The position numbers were made by a program, and so were the translations under genes. The notes below the pieces were generated by a model, which worked only from the letters and a program-made list of their open reading frames with translations, made no database searches and was not told where the DNA came from. A stretch of DNA of 60,632 nucleotides from Dysgonomonas sp. ZJ279 (lineage in GTDB: Bacteria > Bacteroidota > Bacteroidia > Bacteroidales > Dysgonomonadaceae): NCBI RefSeq assembly GCF_011039205.1, contig NZ_JAAKEL010000020.1:1-60632 (forward strand), in the 5' to 3' direction. Positions within the stretch are counted from its first letter, which is position 1. Each line of letters opens with the position of its first letter. Positions 1-8,375 of this stretch are shown piece after piece.

Positions 1-80
1 AAAACAGGTACCGATTTAGTACCTATTTCTTGTCTGCCGTTGGCTTTTTGTAGTCTTTAAATTGGAATAGATATTAAAAA

Positions 81-113
81 AATAGCTTCCAATCTATTGA
101 TTTGGAAGCTATT
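81..113 (-). terminator. Intrinsic terminator downstream of tRNA-Gly
   Basis: Two perfect 11-bp arms (AATAGCTTCCA at 81-91 and TGGAAGCTATT at 103-113) are followed, in the minus direction, by a run of seven T residues. This is a classic rho-independent terminator for the leftward tRNA-Gly transcript. Confidence 0.8.
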
Positions 114-149
114 ATCTATATATTTCTTTCTGATGTCTCTCAGAGACAG

Positions 150-222
<73 letters not shown>

Positions 223-288
223 AAGATGTGATGCTTGGGAATCTTTTATTGGACTAACACTTTAGTCTTAATTCCTGTTTAGCGAGTG

Positions 289-320
289 CAAATGTAGAAA
301 ATGTTTTTGCTTTCTGCAAA
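289..320 (-). promoter_or_regulatory. Promoter of tRNA-Gly
   Basis: On the minus strand a TTTG (-33 box, 317-320) is followed 20 nt later by TACATTTG (-7 box, 289-296). This exactly matches the Bacteroidetes primary sigma consensus TTTG-N19-21-TAnnTTTG. The start would lie about 60 nt upstream of the mature tRNA. Confidence 0.75.
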
Positions 321-336
321 GTTTAAGCAACTAATT

Positions 337-819
337 TTAACGGGTGATGTAAAAAATACTTGGTTCTAACTGTGAATACCTAGTTTGATAGCGCTTGAGA
401 CCATGTTTTGATGGACCGGAGATCTTTCGACCTGAACCATCCAAAATATAATATACACTTTCGCATTTGGCACACTTCGCTGTTCCATCGCTTTGTGCTT
501 TTACAATTACATTTTTTTGTACCTCATTAGGGCAACAAAGATCATAAGCATATAATCCATATATGCTACCTGTGATTGAAGTAGTGCTACAAATAACGAG
601 AAGTCCAGAAAACCCGATACTTTCACCTTTTAGTATTGACGTGGATTCAGTATATGACACCGTGTTTAATGGTGTCACTAGGTTATGATCACGCGGGCTG
701 ATCAAATTAATCTTAAGGTTTACAGGCCAATCAGGGATAGGGTTTTCCTCTTCCTCTTTTCCACAAGCCAGAAAGGTGACGCAAACGCATATAATAAATG
801 CACGAAATAATATTTTCAT
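337..819 (-). CDS. Lipoprotein with CC...CxxC cysteine motif
   Basis: A 160-residue protein with a lipoprotein signal peptide (hydrophobic residues 5-18, lipobox ending LAC at Cys19) followed by a Glu-rich linker. The mature part has a CCPNE motif, then CAKC about 20 residues later and a glycine-rich stretch (DGSGRKISGP). The spacing of the cysteine pairs recalls a metal or Fe-S ligand set, such as Rieske-like lipoproteins in Bacteroidales, but the canonical Rieske histidines are missing (CC and CxxC rather than CxH and CxxH). It probably sits on the periplasmic face of a membrane. The gene stands alone, with queG downstream in the same orientation across a 76-nt gap that shows no clear promoter. 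The function is unknown. Confidence 0.6.
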   Translation of the reverse strand: MKILFRAFIICVCVTFLACGKEEEENPIPDWPVNLKINLISPRDHNLVTPLNTVSYTESTSILKGESIGFSGLLVICSTTSITGSIYGLYAYDLCCPNEVQKNVIVKAQSDGTAKCAKCESVYYILDGSGRKISGPSKHGLKRYQTRYSQLEPSIFYITR

Positions 820-895
820 TATTCTTTTGATATAAATAGAGACTATAAAGTTAGTAAATAAACGTTATCGGATAATAGAATATTATTGTAAGTCT

Positions 896-1816
896 TTATT
901 TTAACGCTTCTATGTTTCTTTTCAATCCGCTATATTTTGCTCGTTTTACGGCAGAGCCTTTAAATATCTGTTGGTAATTTTCTACAGACAGGTTGTCTAA
1001 TTTGTCGAAATCCAAGTCCATAAAGGCCTCTGATGGCTTGAATGCAGATGTATTGTGTGGGCGGGCATATTTGTTCCATGGACAAACTTGCTGACAGATG
1101 TCGCAACCGTAAAAACGATTATTAAGAAGTGGTTTTATTGTTTCGTCAATCTCTCCCTTATTTTCTATTGTCTGATAAGAAATACACCGATTGGCATTTA
1201 TCACTTTTGGTTTTACGATCGCTTTTGTAGGACAAGCATCTATACAACGAGTGCAATTTCCACAAGAGAGCGAAAGCGGATTGTCGTAGTCCAATTCAGT
1301 GTTTATAATCAGTTCTCCTAAAAAAAAGAAAGAGCCTTTCTTCGGAATGATCAGTAATGAGTTTTTGCCGATGAATCCAATTCCTGCTTTAGCAGCCCAG
1401 TAGCGTTCCAAAATAGGAGCAGTGTCGCAGAATAAACGTCCTTCGAGTGTAGGGATGAGTGTTTTGATATAATCGAAAAGCTGTTGTAGCTTTTCTTTCA
1501 TTACCACATGATAATCTTTGCCATAAGCATAATAAGCAAATTGCGGAGCTTCGGGCGATTGCTTTACATCCGGATAATAATTGAGAGCTAAACTGATAAT
1601 AGAGTGGGAGCCTTCTACTAATAATGTAGGATCGCATCGTTTATCGAAATGATCAGCCATATAATCCATATCGGCATTATATGATTTATCTAACCAATCT
1701 CTAACATGCAGTTTCTCCTCCTCAATACTTCCGGCTTTACAAAAACCGCAAGCATCGAAACCAAGATTATAGGCATAATCTTTTATTCGTCGGGAAAGAG
1801 AAACCTCCGCTGTCAT
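896..1816 (-). CDS. queG: Epoxyqueuosine reductase QueG
   Basis: This 306-residue enzyme performs the last step of queuosine synthesis, the cobalamin-dependent reduction of epoxyqueuosine in the wobble position of tRNA Asp, Asn, His and Tyr. The N-terminal half holds the B12-binding domain (CDTAPILERYWAAKAGIGFIGKN). Two [4Fe-4S] cluster motifs follow, CGNCTRCIDACP near residue 185 and CDICQQVCPWN near residue 236. The length is that of the short QueG form. The start overlaps the stop of the upstream gene by 4 nt (ATGA), so the two are translationally coupled. Confidence 0.95.
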   Translation of the reverse strand: MTAEVSLSRRIKDYAYNLGFDACGFCKAGSIEEEKLHVRDWLDKSYNADMDYMADHFDKRCDPTLLVEGSHSIISLALNYYPDVKQSPEAPQFAYYAYGKDYHVVMKEKLQQLFDYIKTLIPTLEGRLFCDTAPILERYWAAKAGIGFIGKNSLLIIPKKGSFFFLGELIINTELDYDNPLSLSCGNCTRCIDACPTKAIVKPKVINANRCISYQTIENKGEIDETIKPLLNNRFYGCDICQQVCPWNKYARPHNTSAFKPSEAFMDLDFDKLDNLSVENYQQIFKGSAVKRAKYSGLKRNIEALK

Positions 1817-2388
1817 TTTAAGTATTTACTAACCCTGTTTATCTTGAAATAATCATGTATAGACGGATCGACATATATTTCTTCTTTGGTCTGCTTATTG
1901 GTGAAGATAACAAAATCATGGTTTTTAAAATACGACTTTTTTGCTTTCGTCGTCAATTCACTACCGAACAAATACAGCTTACCTTTAACAGGCTTAGCAT
2001 CCCAATCGTCCATCTTGTACTTGTCGAGCAGATAGTTCCCTACAGCCGCTGCAAATGCTGCATACCCTTCGCAATTGGCTTCGCCTGTCGGGAATAGCTT
2101 CTTTGGATCCTTTTCTTTCGATTCAAGAGAGAAACTAAGGGTATTGCTCGTTATAGCTAATGATAGATCTACTATTGCCTCTATATTTGTTAGTTTCTCA
2201 TCCGGAAGATATTCATCTATATACGCAGCCAGCTTGTCATCTTTCACCTTATAGGTTTTACGACCGCCTGCATCTTTATATTCCATTGTTGTTTGATAGA
2301 TGCAGCTTCTACAAAATATAACAACTATAAGTAAAACCAGAAGGCCAAGACCAAATCTTGTTAAATTCTTTTTTAATCCTTTATTCAT
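1813..2388 (-). CDS. Membrane-anchored protein with possible Cys-His-Asp protease-like fold
   Basis: A 191-residue protein with one N-terminal membrane helix (residues 10-28) and a soluble domain outside or inside the inner membrane. In the domain, a Cys in GEANCEGYAAF near residue 104, a His in KNHDFVIF near 155 and an Asp in YVDPSIHDYF near 173 are spaced as in transglutaminase-like or papain-like folds, with small residues and a helix after the Cys. That assignment is by eye and no catalysis is shown. The stop overlaps the queG start by 4 nt and the gene follows a glycosyltransferase by 14 nt, so it belongs to a five-gene leftward unit with queG and the YfhO/GT2 pair. Confidence 0.6.
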   Translation of the reverse strand: MNKGLKKNLTRFGLGLLVLLIVVIFCRSCIYQTTMEYKDAGGRKTYKVKDDKLAAYIDEYLPDEKLTNIEAIVDLSLAITSNTLSFSLESKEKDPKKLFPTGEANCEGYAAFAAAVGNYLLDKYKMDDWDAKPVKGKLYLFGSELTTKAKKSYFKNHDFVIFTNKQTKEEIYVDPSIHDYFKINRVSKYLK

Positions 2389-2402
2389 AGGTAAATTCTT
2401 TT

Positions 2403-3308
2403 TTATTTTCCGAGTAGTCCTTTACTAACGTTCCATCTGAATTGTATTAATTTCCATCCTTTCGATGGTGATAGTGCTAGCGTATAGCCAAGACAGAGAA
2501 CGATTGATGCTGACCATTTTATCATTTCTGAGTATAGGCGTTTTCTGTATGTTTTTTCTGAAATGGATTTAGTGCGAATCCGTTCGCTCTTTCCTATCGA
2601 GTAGGTGAGTCGATGGAAAAAATAATTCGTCAGTTTACTATCGGGTATATGATGGTATATGGGGATATCGGGGAAGTAATAACAATCTATATTGTTTTCT
2701 ATCAAGCGCAGGAACATATCTTTGTCTTCTGCTCCTAATAGTGATGATCCTTTGCGTCCCAATTGGGTATTAAAGTCGCCGAAAAGAGTGAACAATTCTT
2801 TTTTTATAATTGCATGCCCCGTTCCTGGATAGTCTTTGCCCCCAAGCGTCTTCACCTCTGATCCTTTGTTGTAATAACCGGTAATAAGACGCATGGTATA
2901 GTGCGACAGCCATTTAGGTTTTTCTGTTTCATAAACAGGAACGACAGATGTTGCACATAATCTGGCATCCGGATATTGTGTGAGGTACGAATCGAGTTTT
3001 TCCAGATAAAAATTATCAATAGTCTCGTCATCATCTATAAATACGATGAATTCACCTTTAGCCTCTTTTATACCTCTGTTTCGTGCAAAGGAAATGCCTT
3101 GTTCTGTTTCCAGAATATATCGTAACTGCACTTGGCTATACTGCTCGATATATGCTCGGCATATATCAGCAGTTTTGTCAGGGCTATTGTTATCGATTAC
3201 AATAATTTCGAAATTATCGTTTGCAAAAGTTTGCCGGCAGACCGAATCTAAACTTGCTCCGATATACTTCTCCCTATTATATGTGCAAATAACAATTGAG
3301 AATCTCAT
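2403..3308 (-). CDS. Family 2 glycosyltransferase
   Basis: A 301-residue GT-A fold enzyme that moves a sugar from a nucleotide-sugar donor to an unknown acceptor. The N-terminus FSIVICTYNREKYI is the usual GT2 nucleotide-binding strand, DNNSPD near residue 47 and the acidic metal-binding DDDE near 95 are present, and the GAEDKDMFLRL motif near 190 provides the catalytic acid region. There is no clear membrane helix, apart from a weak hydrophobic stretch near residues 265-280. It overlaps the upstream YfhO gene by 1 nt, which suggests that the two act on the same membrane-linked glycan. Confidence 0.9.
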   Translation of the reverse strand: MRFSIVICTYNREKYIGASLDSVCRQTFANDNFEIIVIDNNSPDKTADICRAYIEQYSQVQLRYILETEQGISFARNRGIKEAKGEFIVFIDDDETIDNFYLEKLDSYLTQYPDARLCATSVVPVYETEKPKWLSHYTMRLITGYYNKGSEVKTLGGKDYPGTGHAIIKKELFTLFGDFNTQLGRKGSSLLGAEDKDMFLRLIENNIDCYYFPDIPIYHHIPDSKLTNYFFHRLTYSIGKSERIRTKSISEKTYRKRLYSEMIKWSASIVLCLGYTLALSPSKGWKLIQFRWNVSKGLLGK

Positions 3309-5902
3309 CAGACAACACTATCTTTTCTCTCTTTTCTGAAAAAGAGAGTACCAAGACCAATCAACAGCAAAAGAACCAGAATACCGCTACTAGCGGTGGC
3401 TATCATACGTGAGTTGTTATAACCTTTTGGTTCAAATTTGAATTCTATTTCGTGTTCTCCCGCTGGTATTCGCATAGCTCTAAGAGTCCAGTCGGCACGG
3501 AAGTGCGACGTTGGTGTACCATCAATATAAGCTTGCCATCCATTGGCGTAATATATTTCAGACAAAACGGCTAATTGTTCACGGCTCGTTTTCGTTTTAT
3601 ATTTCAGATAATTCGGTTTGTATTCAGTCAACTCCATTGTCGCCGTAGAATCAACTTTGAGAGTCAGTCCTGTAAGTTCACTCTCGAATCTTTTATCTAC
3701 AATAGCTGTTTGATGCGGATTCATATCATTAATTGCTGCAATCTCTTCATCCGCATTGTTTACCAACTTGTATTCGGAAACAAACCACGCATTACCCAAA
3801 GCGTATGGATTAACAACCGGAGGAAGTTCAGGATGATAAATCACGTATTTAGCGTTCAATAGATTAAGAGCTGTTGTGACACCAAGTAAAGGCGATACAC
3901 TATCTTGTATAGTTACAGCGATGTTTAGAGGATTAACCTCTTTGCCATCTTGTTGAGCAGCATTTAAATTTTCTATTTCTTTATTTAATTGATTGTTCGC
4001 TTTATTTTGAAGAAATGCTACTTCTTGTTGCAGACGGTTGTCGATCAATTCTTGATAACGTTTTAGTTTTGCAGCATGATAACCCCCTATAGATTTGTGG
4101 TAGTAAGATGTCGCTGTTTCCTGAAATGGATTATTTAGATTTAATACCCTGTATGAAGGATGTGTATCTTGCAAAATAGCTTTGTCAGCAACTGTCTCTT
4201 TAAATGCAGATGCTTGATATTCTGTTTTTTGTACAAAATTGTCGTTGTTCAGATAACGTTTGTCTACAGACCAAAGGTCGATTAATACTAGTACGGCTAT
4301 ACCAAATGTAGCAAGTGCGGCAATAAGTTGCTTACTCGTTTTCGAACGAAGACCTATCCATAGTATAGCTGCTGATAATATAATAAATATTAGGGAGCGT
4401 AAAGCATCAGATGATAGTAATTCTTTACGATCGAGTATCAGTGCATTGTAGTACCAATCCGGCATTTGAGATTTCCAAGCAGCATCCGATTCGGAAACAA
4501 AATTGAAGAAGAAACCCGGTGCAACCCAGAAAAATAAGGCCAGTCCGCCAACTATTCCGGCTGATGTGTATAGCGCCCTTGTCAGTTTCTTTCTATCTAT
4601 TTCGCTAGTCAGAAATTCATGTATACCCCATACAGCGACCATAATCATAGTCAGTGCAGGAATGACCAGAGCCATCGAAACGGTTCTGAATTTGTTGTAC
4701 ATAGGGAAATGGTAGAAGAAGAAATCATTAAACCATTCGAAATTTCGACCCCACGAAAGGAATATAAAGAATATGGTTGCTGCAAATAAAACCCATTTCA
4801 TTCGGTCTTGAATCACAATCATTCCCAAAACAAAAAGGAAACATATAATAGCCCCGAAATATACAGGTCCTTGTGTAAATGGTTGGTCGCCCCAATAAGT
4901 ATATGATTGTACTCCTTTAGGAGTTACTTGCGATCCATATCCTTGTTTTACCAATTCTTTATATAGATTCGACGATTTATCTAATGTGCCACCCGAAACA
5001 CCACCATGTATATCGGGAATCATTAAAGAGAAAGTTTCGGCTTTACCATAGCTCCATGCAAAAGCATAATCTTTATCCAATCCCGAAGATTGTTTTTCGG
5101 ATGTTGTAGGAGTCGAAAGTTCCGATTTTCCACGTGTACTTTCTTTCGACATTTCATAATTGGAGTATATATTACCCATATTACAGAATGCAGCCATAAC
5201 AACAGCGATAGCCAGAATTGCCGTAGCCTTGAATATACCTTTTATCTCTTTTGCTTTTATAAAATCAATAATAAGACCAATATATATAAATACACAAAGC
5301 AATGCTGTATAGTATGTTATCTGTAAGTGATTGTTTTTAATTTGCAATGCCAATCCTAAAGCCATAAGCAATCCTCCGAGTAGATACTTTCGTTTAAACA
5401 ACACCATCATACCTGCTATGATCAGCGGCATATAAGCGATAGCCCAGGCTTTGGTAACGTGTCCTGCTTCGAGGATGACAATATTGTAAGATGACAGAGA
5501 ATAAGCAATCGCACCCAATGCTGCAGTAACGGGTTTGAGACCCATAAGCGAAAATAAGAGGTAAGCCATCAGCATACCTGCAAATACCGCACCGGCATTG
5601 CTGCCCAGAGCTTTGAATGGTTTTTCCACATAATCGAGAAAATTGGGACTACCTCCCCACACACCTATCTGATAAGCGGGCATACCCGAAAACATGGCTC
5701 CTGTCCAAGCCGAACTTTCGCCTTCTTGGTTGTAGTATTCTCTCAATTCCTGCGAACCTCCGGTATATTGCTTCACATCTCCTTGCGGAAGTATTTTTCC
5801 TCCCAATTGAGGGCTGAAATAGATCAGTGTAATTGCCAGAAACACTATAATAGCAGCGATATGCGACAGGACTTTGATTAGTGGTATTTCCTTATTAGTC
5901 AT
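3308..5902 (-). CDS. YfhO-family membrane protein (GT-C-like)
   Basis: An 864-residue polytopic protein with about 12 hydrophobic helices, a large extracytoplasmic region (roughly residues 560-830) and a C-terminal helix. The overall plan matches the YfhO family, whose Gram-positive members decorate teichoic acids or lipoteichoic acids with sugars using lipid-linked donors. The N-terminal Asp and ELREYYNQ region in the first extracytoplasmic loop fits GT-C type catalysis. In Bacteroidales the substrate is unknown. The GT2 downstream overlaps by 1 nt and may make the lipid-linked donor, which is an inference from YfhO-GT2 pairs elsewhere. Confidence 0.85.
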   Translation of the reverse strand: MTNKEIPLIKVLSHIAAIIVFLAITLIYFSPQLGGKILPQGDVKQYTGGSQELREYYNQEGESSAWTGAMFSGMPAYQIGVWGGSPNFLDYVEKPFKALGSNAGAVFAGMLMAYLLFSLMGLKPVTAALGAIAYSLSSYNIVILEAGHVTKAWAIAYMPLIIAGMMVLFKRKYLLGGLLMALGLALQIKNNHLQITYYTALLCVFIYIGLIIDFIKAKEIKGIFKATAILAIAVVMAAFCNMGNIYSNYEMSKESTRGKSELSTPTTSEKQSSGLDKDYAFAWSYGKAETFSLMIPDIHGGVSGGTLDKSSNLYKELVKQGYGSQVTPKGVQSYTYWGDQPFTQGPVYFGAIICFLFVLGMIVIQDRMKWVLFAATIFFIFLSWGRNFEWFNDFFFYHFPMYNKFRTVSMALVIPALTMIMVAVWGIHEFLTSEIDRKKLTRALYTSAGIVGGLALFFWVAPGFFFNFVSESDAAWKSQMPDWYYNALILDRKELLSSDALRSLIFIILSAAILWIGLRSKTSKQLIAALATFGIAVLVLIDLWSVDKRYLNNDNFVQKTEYQASAFKETVADKAILQDTHPSYRVLNLNNPFQETATSYYHKSIGGYHAAKLKRYQELIDNRLQQEVAFLQNKANNQLNKEIENLNAAQQDGKEVNPLNIAVTIQDSVSPLLGVTTALNLLNAKYVIYHPELPPVVNPYALGNAWFVSEYKLVNNADEEIAAINDMNPHQTAIVDKRFESELTGLTLKVDSTATMELTEYKPNYLKYKTKTSREQLAVLSEIYYANGWQAYIDGTPTSHFRADWTLRAMRIPAGEHEIEFKFEPKGYNNSRMIATASSGILVLLLLIGLGTLFFRKERKDSVV

Positions 5903-5932
5903 CTTATATTTTATTATATTATATTCTACTTT

Positions 5933-6592
5933 TTATATTGTGAATAGTTTTCTATCTACTTCATCGAAATTCTTGATTATTTGATAGTCTGCCCAATTGT
6001 TATAGTTATCATCATTCGAATTAACTACAATGATATTTCCGGCTTTGGCATTTTTTGCTGATTGCAATCCCGCAATAGCGTCTTCGAAAACAATCACGTC
6101 TTCGGGTTTTTTATCGATAACAGACATTGCTATCTGGTATATCTCCGGATCGGGTTTACCTTTTATCTCCCCGTTATTATATACTACTTTATCATAGTCG
6201 AACCAGTTGGATATAGTTAGATGTTCGAAAAAGAAATCGAGGTTTTCTTTTCCCGATGCAGTAGCAATAGTATAAGGAATATTGTTGTTTTTGAGAAAAT
6301 CCAGAAAGTTTTCTACTCCCGGTGCGAGAGCCAAATCGGTTTGCAGGCAAAGTTCTTGATAGAGGCCTTCTTTTTCGTTGATGAATTGTTTAATCTCTTC
6401 TTCGGTCAGTGGACGCTGAAACAAAGAGATGAATATATCCCTGTTGTTTTTACCGTGAATCAGGCGAAAAAACTCGTCATCGGAAAACCGCAGATCATAC
6501 TTTTTCAGGAATATGTTCCATGCTTTGTTATGCAACGGTGTGTCCCAAAACAGTGTTCCATTAAAATCGAATATAACTCCGGAATAGGTCAT
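5933..6592 (-). CDS. HAD-superfamily hydrolase, beta-phosphoglucomutase-like
   Basis: A 219-residue HAD enzyme. Motif I is DFNGTL at residues 9-14 (nucleophile Asp), followed by a helical cap. TATASG near residue 110 is motif II, the Lys in KGKPDPEIY near 145 is motif III and VFEDAIAGLQSAKNA near 165 is motif IV. The cap type and the FEDA.AG motif put it with beta-phosphoglucomutase and sugar phosphatases. The first residue after the nucleophile is Phe and the second is Asn (DFNGT) where DxDGT is usual. Loss of the second Asp, the general acid/base in many members, could change activity. It lies 30 nt downstream of the YfhO start and on the same strand. Confidence 0.85.
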   Translation of the reverse strand: MTYSGVIFDFNGTLFWDTPLHNKAWNIFLKKYDLRFSDDEFFRLIHGKNNRDIFISLFQRPLTEEEIKQFINEKEGLYQELCLQTDLALAPGVENFLDFLKNNNIPYTIATASGKENLDFFFEHLTISNWFDYDKVVYNNGEIKGKPDPEIYQIAMSVIDKKPEDVIVFEDAIAGLQSAKNAKAGNIIVVNSNDDNYNNWADYQIIKNFDEVDRKLFTI

Positions 6593-6765
6593 ATATAATT
6601 AAACTTTGAGTACAAATGTACAAAATACTTGGATATAAATTCATTCGGTTTATACGAACTGCGTATATTTACATTTTTTAATTTAACAAATGAAGAACTT
6701 TTTTCGAACCGGAAGCGTTAAATATACATGTGTGTAAACATAGACTAATATAAAAACTAATTGTT

Positions 6766-7365
6766 ATGACTAGAAATTTTAAGGAAGCGATTAAACATCG
6801 TAGAACGTATTATTCATTGAGTAATAAAAGTACTCTTACAGACAAAGAATTAAAAGAACTTATTGAGTTTGCAGTACTAAACATTCCATCATCTTTCAAT
6901 TCACAATCTACGCGTATTGTTCTTCTTTTAGGAGAAAATCATGCGAAGTTGTGGAACATTACAAAAGAAATATTAAGGAAAAAAGTGTCTGCTGAAGCTT
7001 TTCCTGCAACGAAATCAAAAATAGACGGTTGTTTTGCAGCCGGCTACGGAACAGTTCTTTATTTCGAAGATCAGGAAGTTGTGGAAGGTTTACAGAAAGG
7101 TTTTCCTTCATATAGCGACAAATTCCCTCAGTGGTCTGATCATACATCGGCTATGCATCAGTTAGCTATATGGACAATGCTCGAAGATGCCGGAATGGCT
7201 GCTTCATTGCAACATTACAATCCATTGATTGATGAAGAAGTTGCGAAGACATGGAAACTTAGCCCTAAATGGAGGCTGATTGCTCAAATGCCATTCGGCG
7301 TACCTGCAGGTGAGCCGGGTGAGAAAGAGTTTTCACCATTAGATAAACGAGTGCTGGTTTTCTAA
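6766..7365 (+). CDS. Nitroreductase family protein
   Basis: A 199-residue FMN-dependent oxidoreductase of the small nitroreductase group (Hbn/YdgI-like). The FMN phosphate-binding start KHRRTYYSL, the central NIPSSFNSQSTRIVLL segment and the GVPAGEPGEKEF C-terminal glycine loop fit this family, which reduces nitro compounds or quinones with NAD(P)H as a cytoplasmic dimer. The gene is a monocistron bounded by a divergent HAD gene on the left and a terminator on the right. Confidence 0.88.
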   Translation: MTRNFKEAIKHRRTYYSLSNKSTLTDKELKELIEFAVLNIPSSFNSQSTRIVLLLGENHAKLWNITKEILRKKVSAEAFPATKSKIDGCFAAGYGTVLYFEDQEVVEGLQKGFPSYSDKFPQWSDHTSAMHQLAIWTMLEDAGMAASLQHYNPLIDEEVAKTWKLSPKWRLIAQMPFGVPAGEPGEKEFSPLDKRVLVF

Positions 7366-7387
7366 AATAAAAGAAATAGATAAAATG

Positions 7388-7420
7388 AAAGGAGATTGTT
7401 GGATAAACAATCTCCTTTTT
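7388..7420 (+). terminator. Terminator of the nitroreductase gene
   Basis: A hairpin with arms AAGGAGATTGTT and AACAATCTCCTT and a short loop is followed directly by a T run, 22 nt after the stop codon. Confidence 0.85.
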
Positions 7421-7538
7421 TGTGTTGTCTGTAATAATCTTTTTTGAAAAATGGTCGTACATACGCTGTGTCTCCTGCTTTCGTCGATAATTTAATGTGT
7501 TTTGTCGATTTATAGTATGTCTATACTCTACTCGATTA

Positions 7539-7546
7539 TATCTTTG
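7539..7546 (+). promoter_or_regulatory. Putative -7 box of the LiaF-like/LytTR operon
   Basis: TATCTTTG matches the Bacteroidetes TAnnTTTG -7 element and lies 39 nt upstream of the start codon at 7586. I do not see a well-spaced TTTG -33 element, so the promoter may need an activator. Confidence 0.45.
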
Positions 7547-7585
7547 TGTCAAATGAAATGAATAACAATTTAAAATGAATAGATT

Positions 7586-8359
7586 ATGAATGCAAATTTA
7601 AAAAAGAGTAGACCAGCAGGAATGGGCTGGGCGGTATTACTCATATGTGCAGGCGCTGTCTTTTTACTATTAAATCTGGGAATTATACCGGCTATATATA
7701 AACCGATACTTATATCGTGGCAAATGCTTTTAATAGCGTTGGGATTATGGTCTCTTATCCAAAGGCATTATCTGGGGGGGATATTATTGATTGTTGTAGG
7801 AGGTATATTTATTTATCCCCAACTCTATACTATTTTCCCTGATTATTTTTTAGATATAGATATTAGTTTTAAAACTTATTGGCCTGTATTGCTAATCGTT
7901 GTCGGTTTATTTATTGTATTTGGCAAGAATAAGTTCTGTAAGCAACTAACCGTATCCGGTAGCTGTTGCAGTAATAAATCATATACCGGCGATTCTGGTT
8001 CCGCAACGCAAAAAGGAGCAGACTATCTGGAAAAGAACATAATGTTTGGTAGTGCCGAACAAATTGTGCTGTCTCCCAACTTTAAAGGAGGTGAAGCAAA
8101 CGTTATGTTTGGTGAGTTGATTCTAGATCTTCGGAAAGCAAAGTTAGCTGACGGATCAACTAATCTGGAGGTTAATATTCTGTTTGGTTCGGCCATCCTG
8201 TATGTTCCTTCCGATTGGGTGGTCGATGTGCAGAATAGTACTGTATTTGGTGGATTTCAAGACAATCGTAATGTAAAAGACGGTGAAGATATGCAAGGGA
8301 ATCCACATCTGATAATTAGAGGGGGTTGTATGTTTGGTAGCGGAGAAATAAGAAATTAA
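7586..8359 (+). CDS. LiaF/LiaI-like membrane protein
   Basis: A 257-residue protein whose N-terminal half contains about four membrane helices (within residues 15-112), as in the LiaI/LiaF transmembrane domain family. A short Cys-containing loop follows (CCSNKSY), then a beta-rich C-terminal domain like that of LiaF, with repeated MFGS/MFGE/LFGS/VFGG turns. LiaF-like proteins sense or restrain cell-envelope stress signalling through membrane histidine kinases in Firmicutes. Here the partner seems to be the LytTR protein 16 nt downstream, since no kinase is nearby. Confidence 0.8.
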   Translation: MNANLKKSRPAGMGWAVLLICAGAVFLLLNLGIIPAIYKPILISWQMLLIALGLWSLIQRHYLGGILLIVVGGIFIYPQLYTIFPDYFLDIDISFKTYWPVLLIVVGLFIVFGKNKFCKQLTVSGSCCSNKSYTGDSGSATQKGADYLEKNIMFGSAEQIVLSPNFKGGEANVMFGELILDLRKAKLADGSTNLEVNILFGSAILYVPSDWVVDVQNSTVFGGFQDNRNVKDGEDMQGNPHLIIRGGCMFGSGEIRN

Positions 8360-8375
8360 TTTACCTGCAAAGAAA

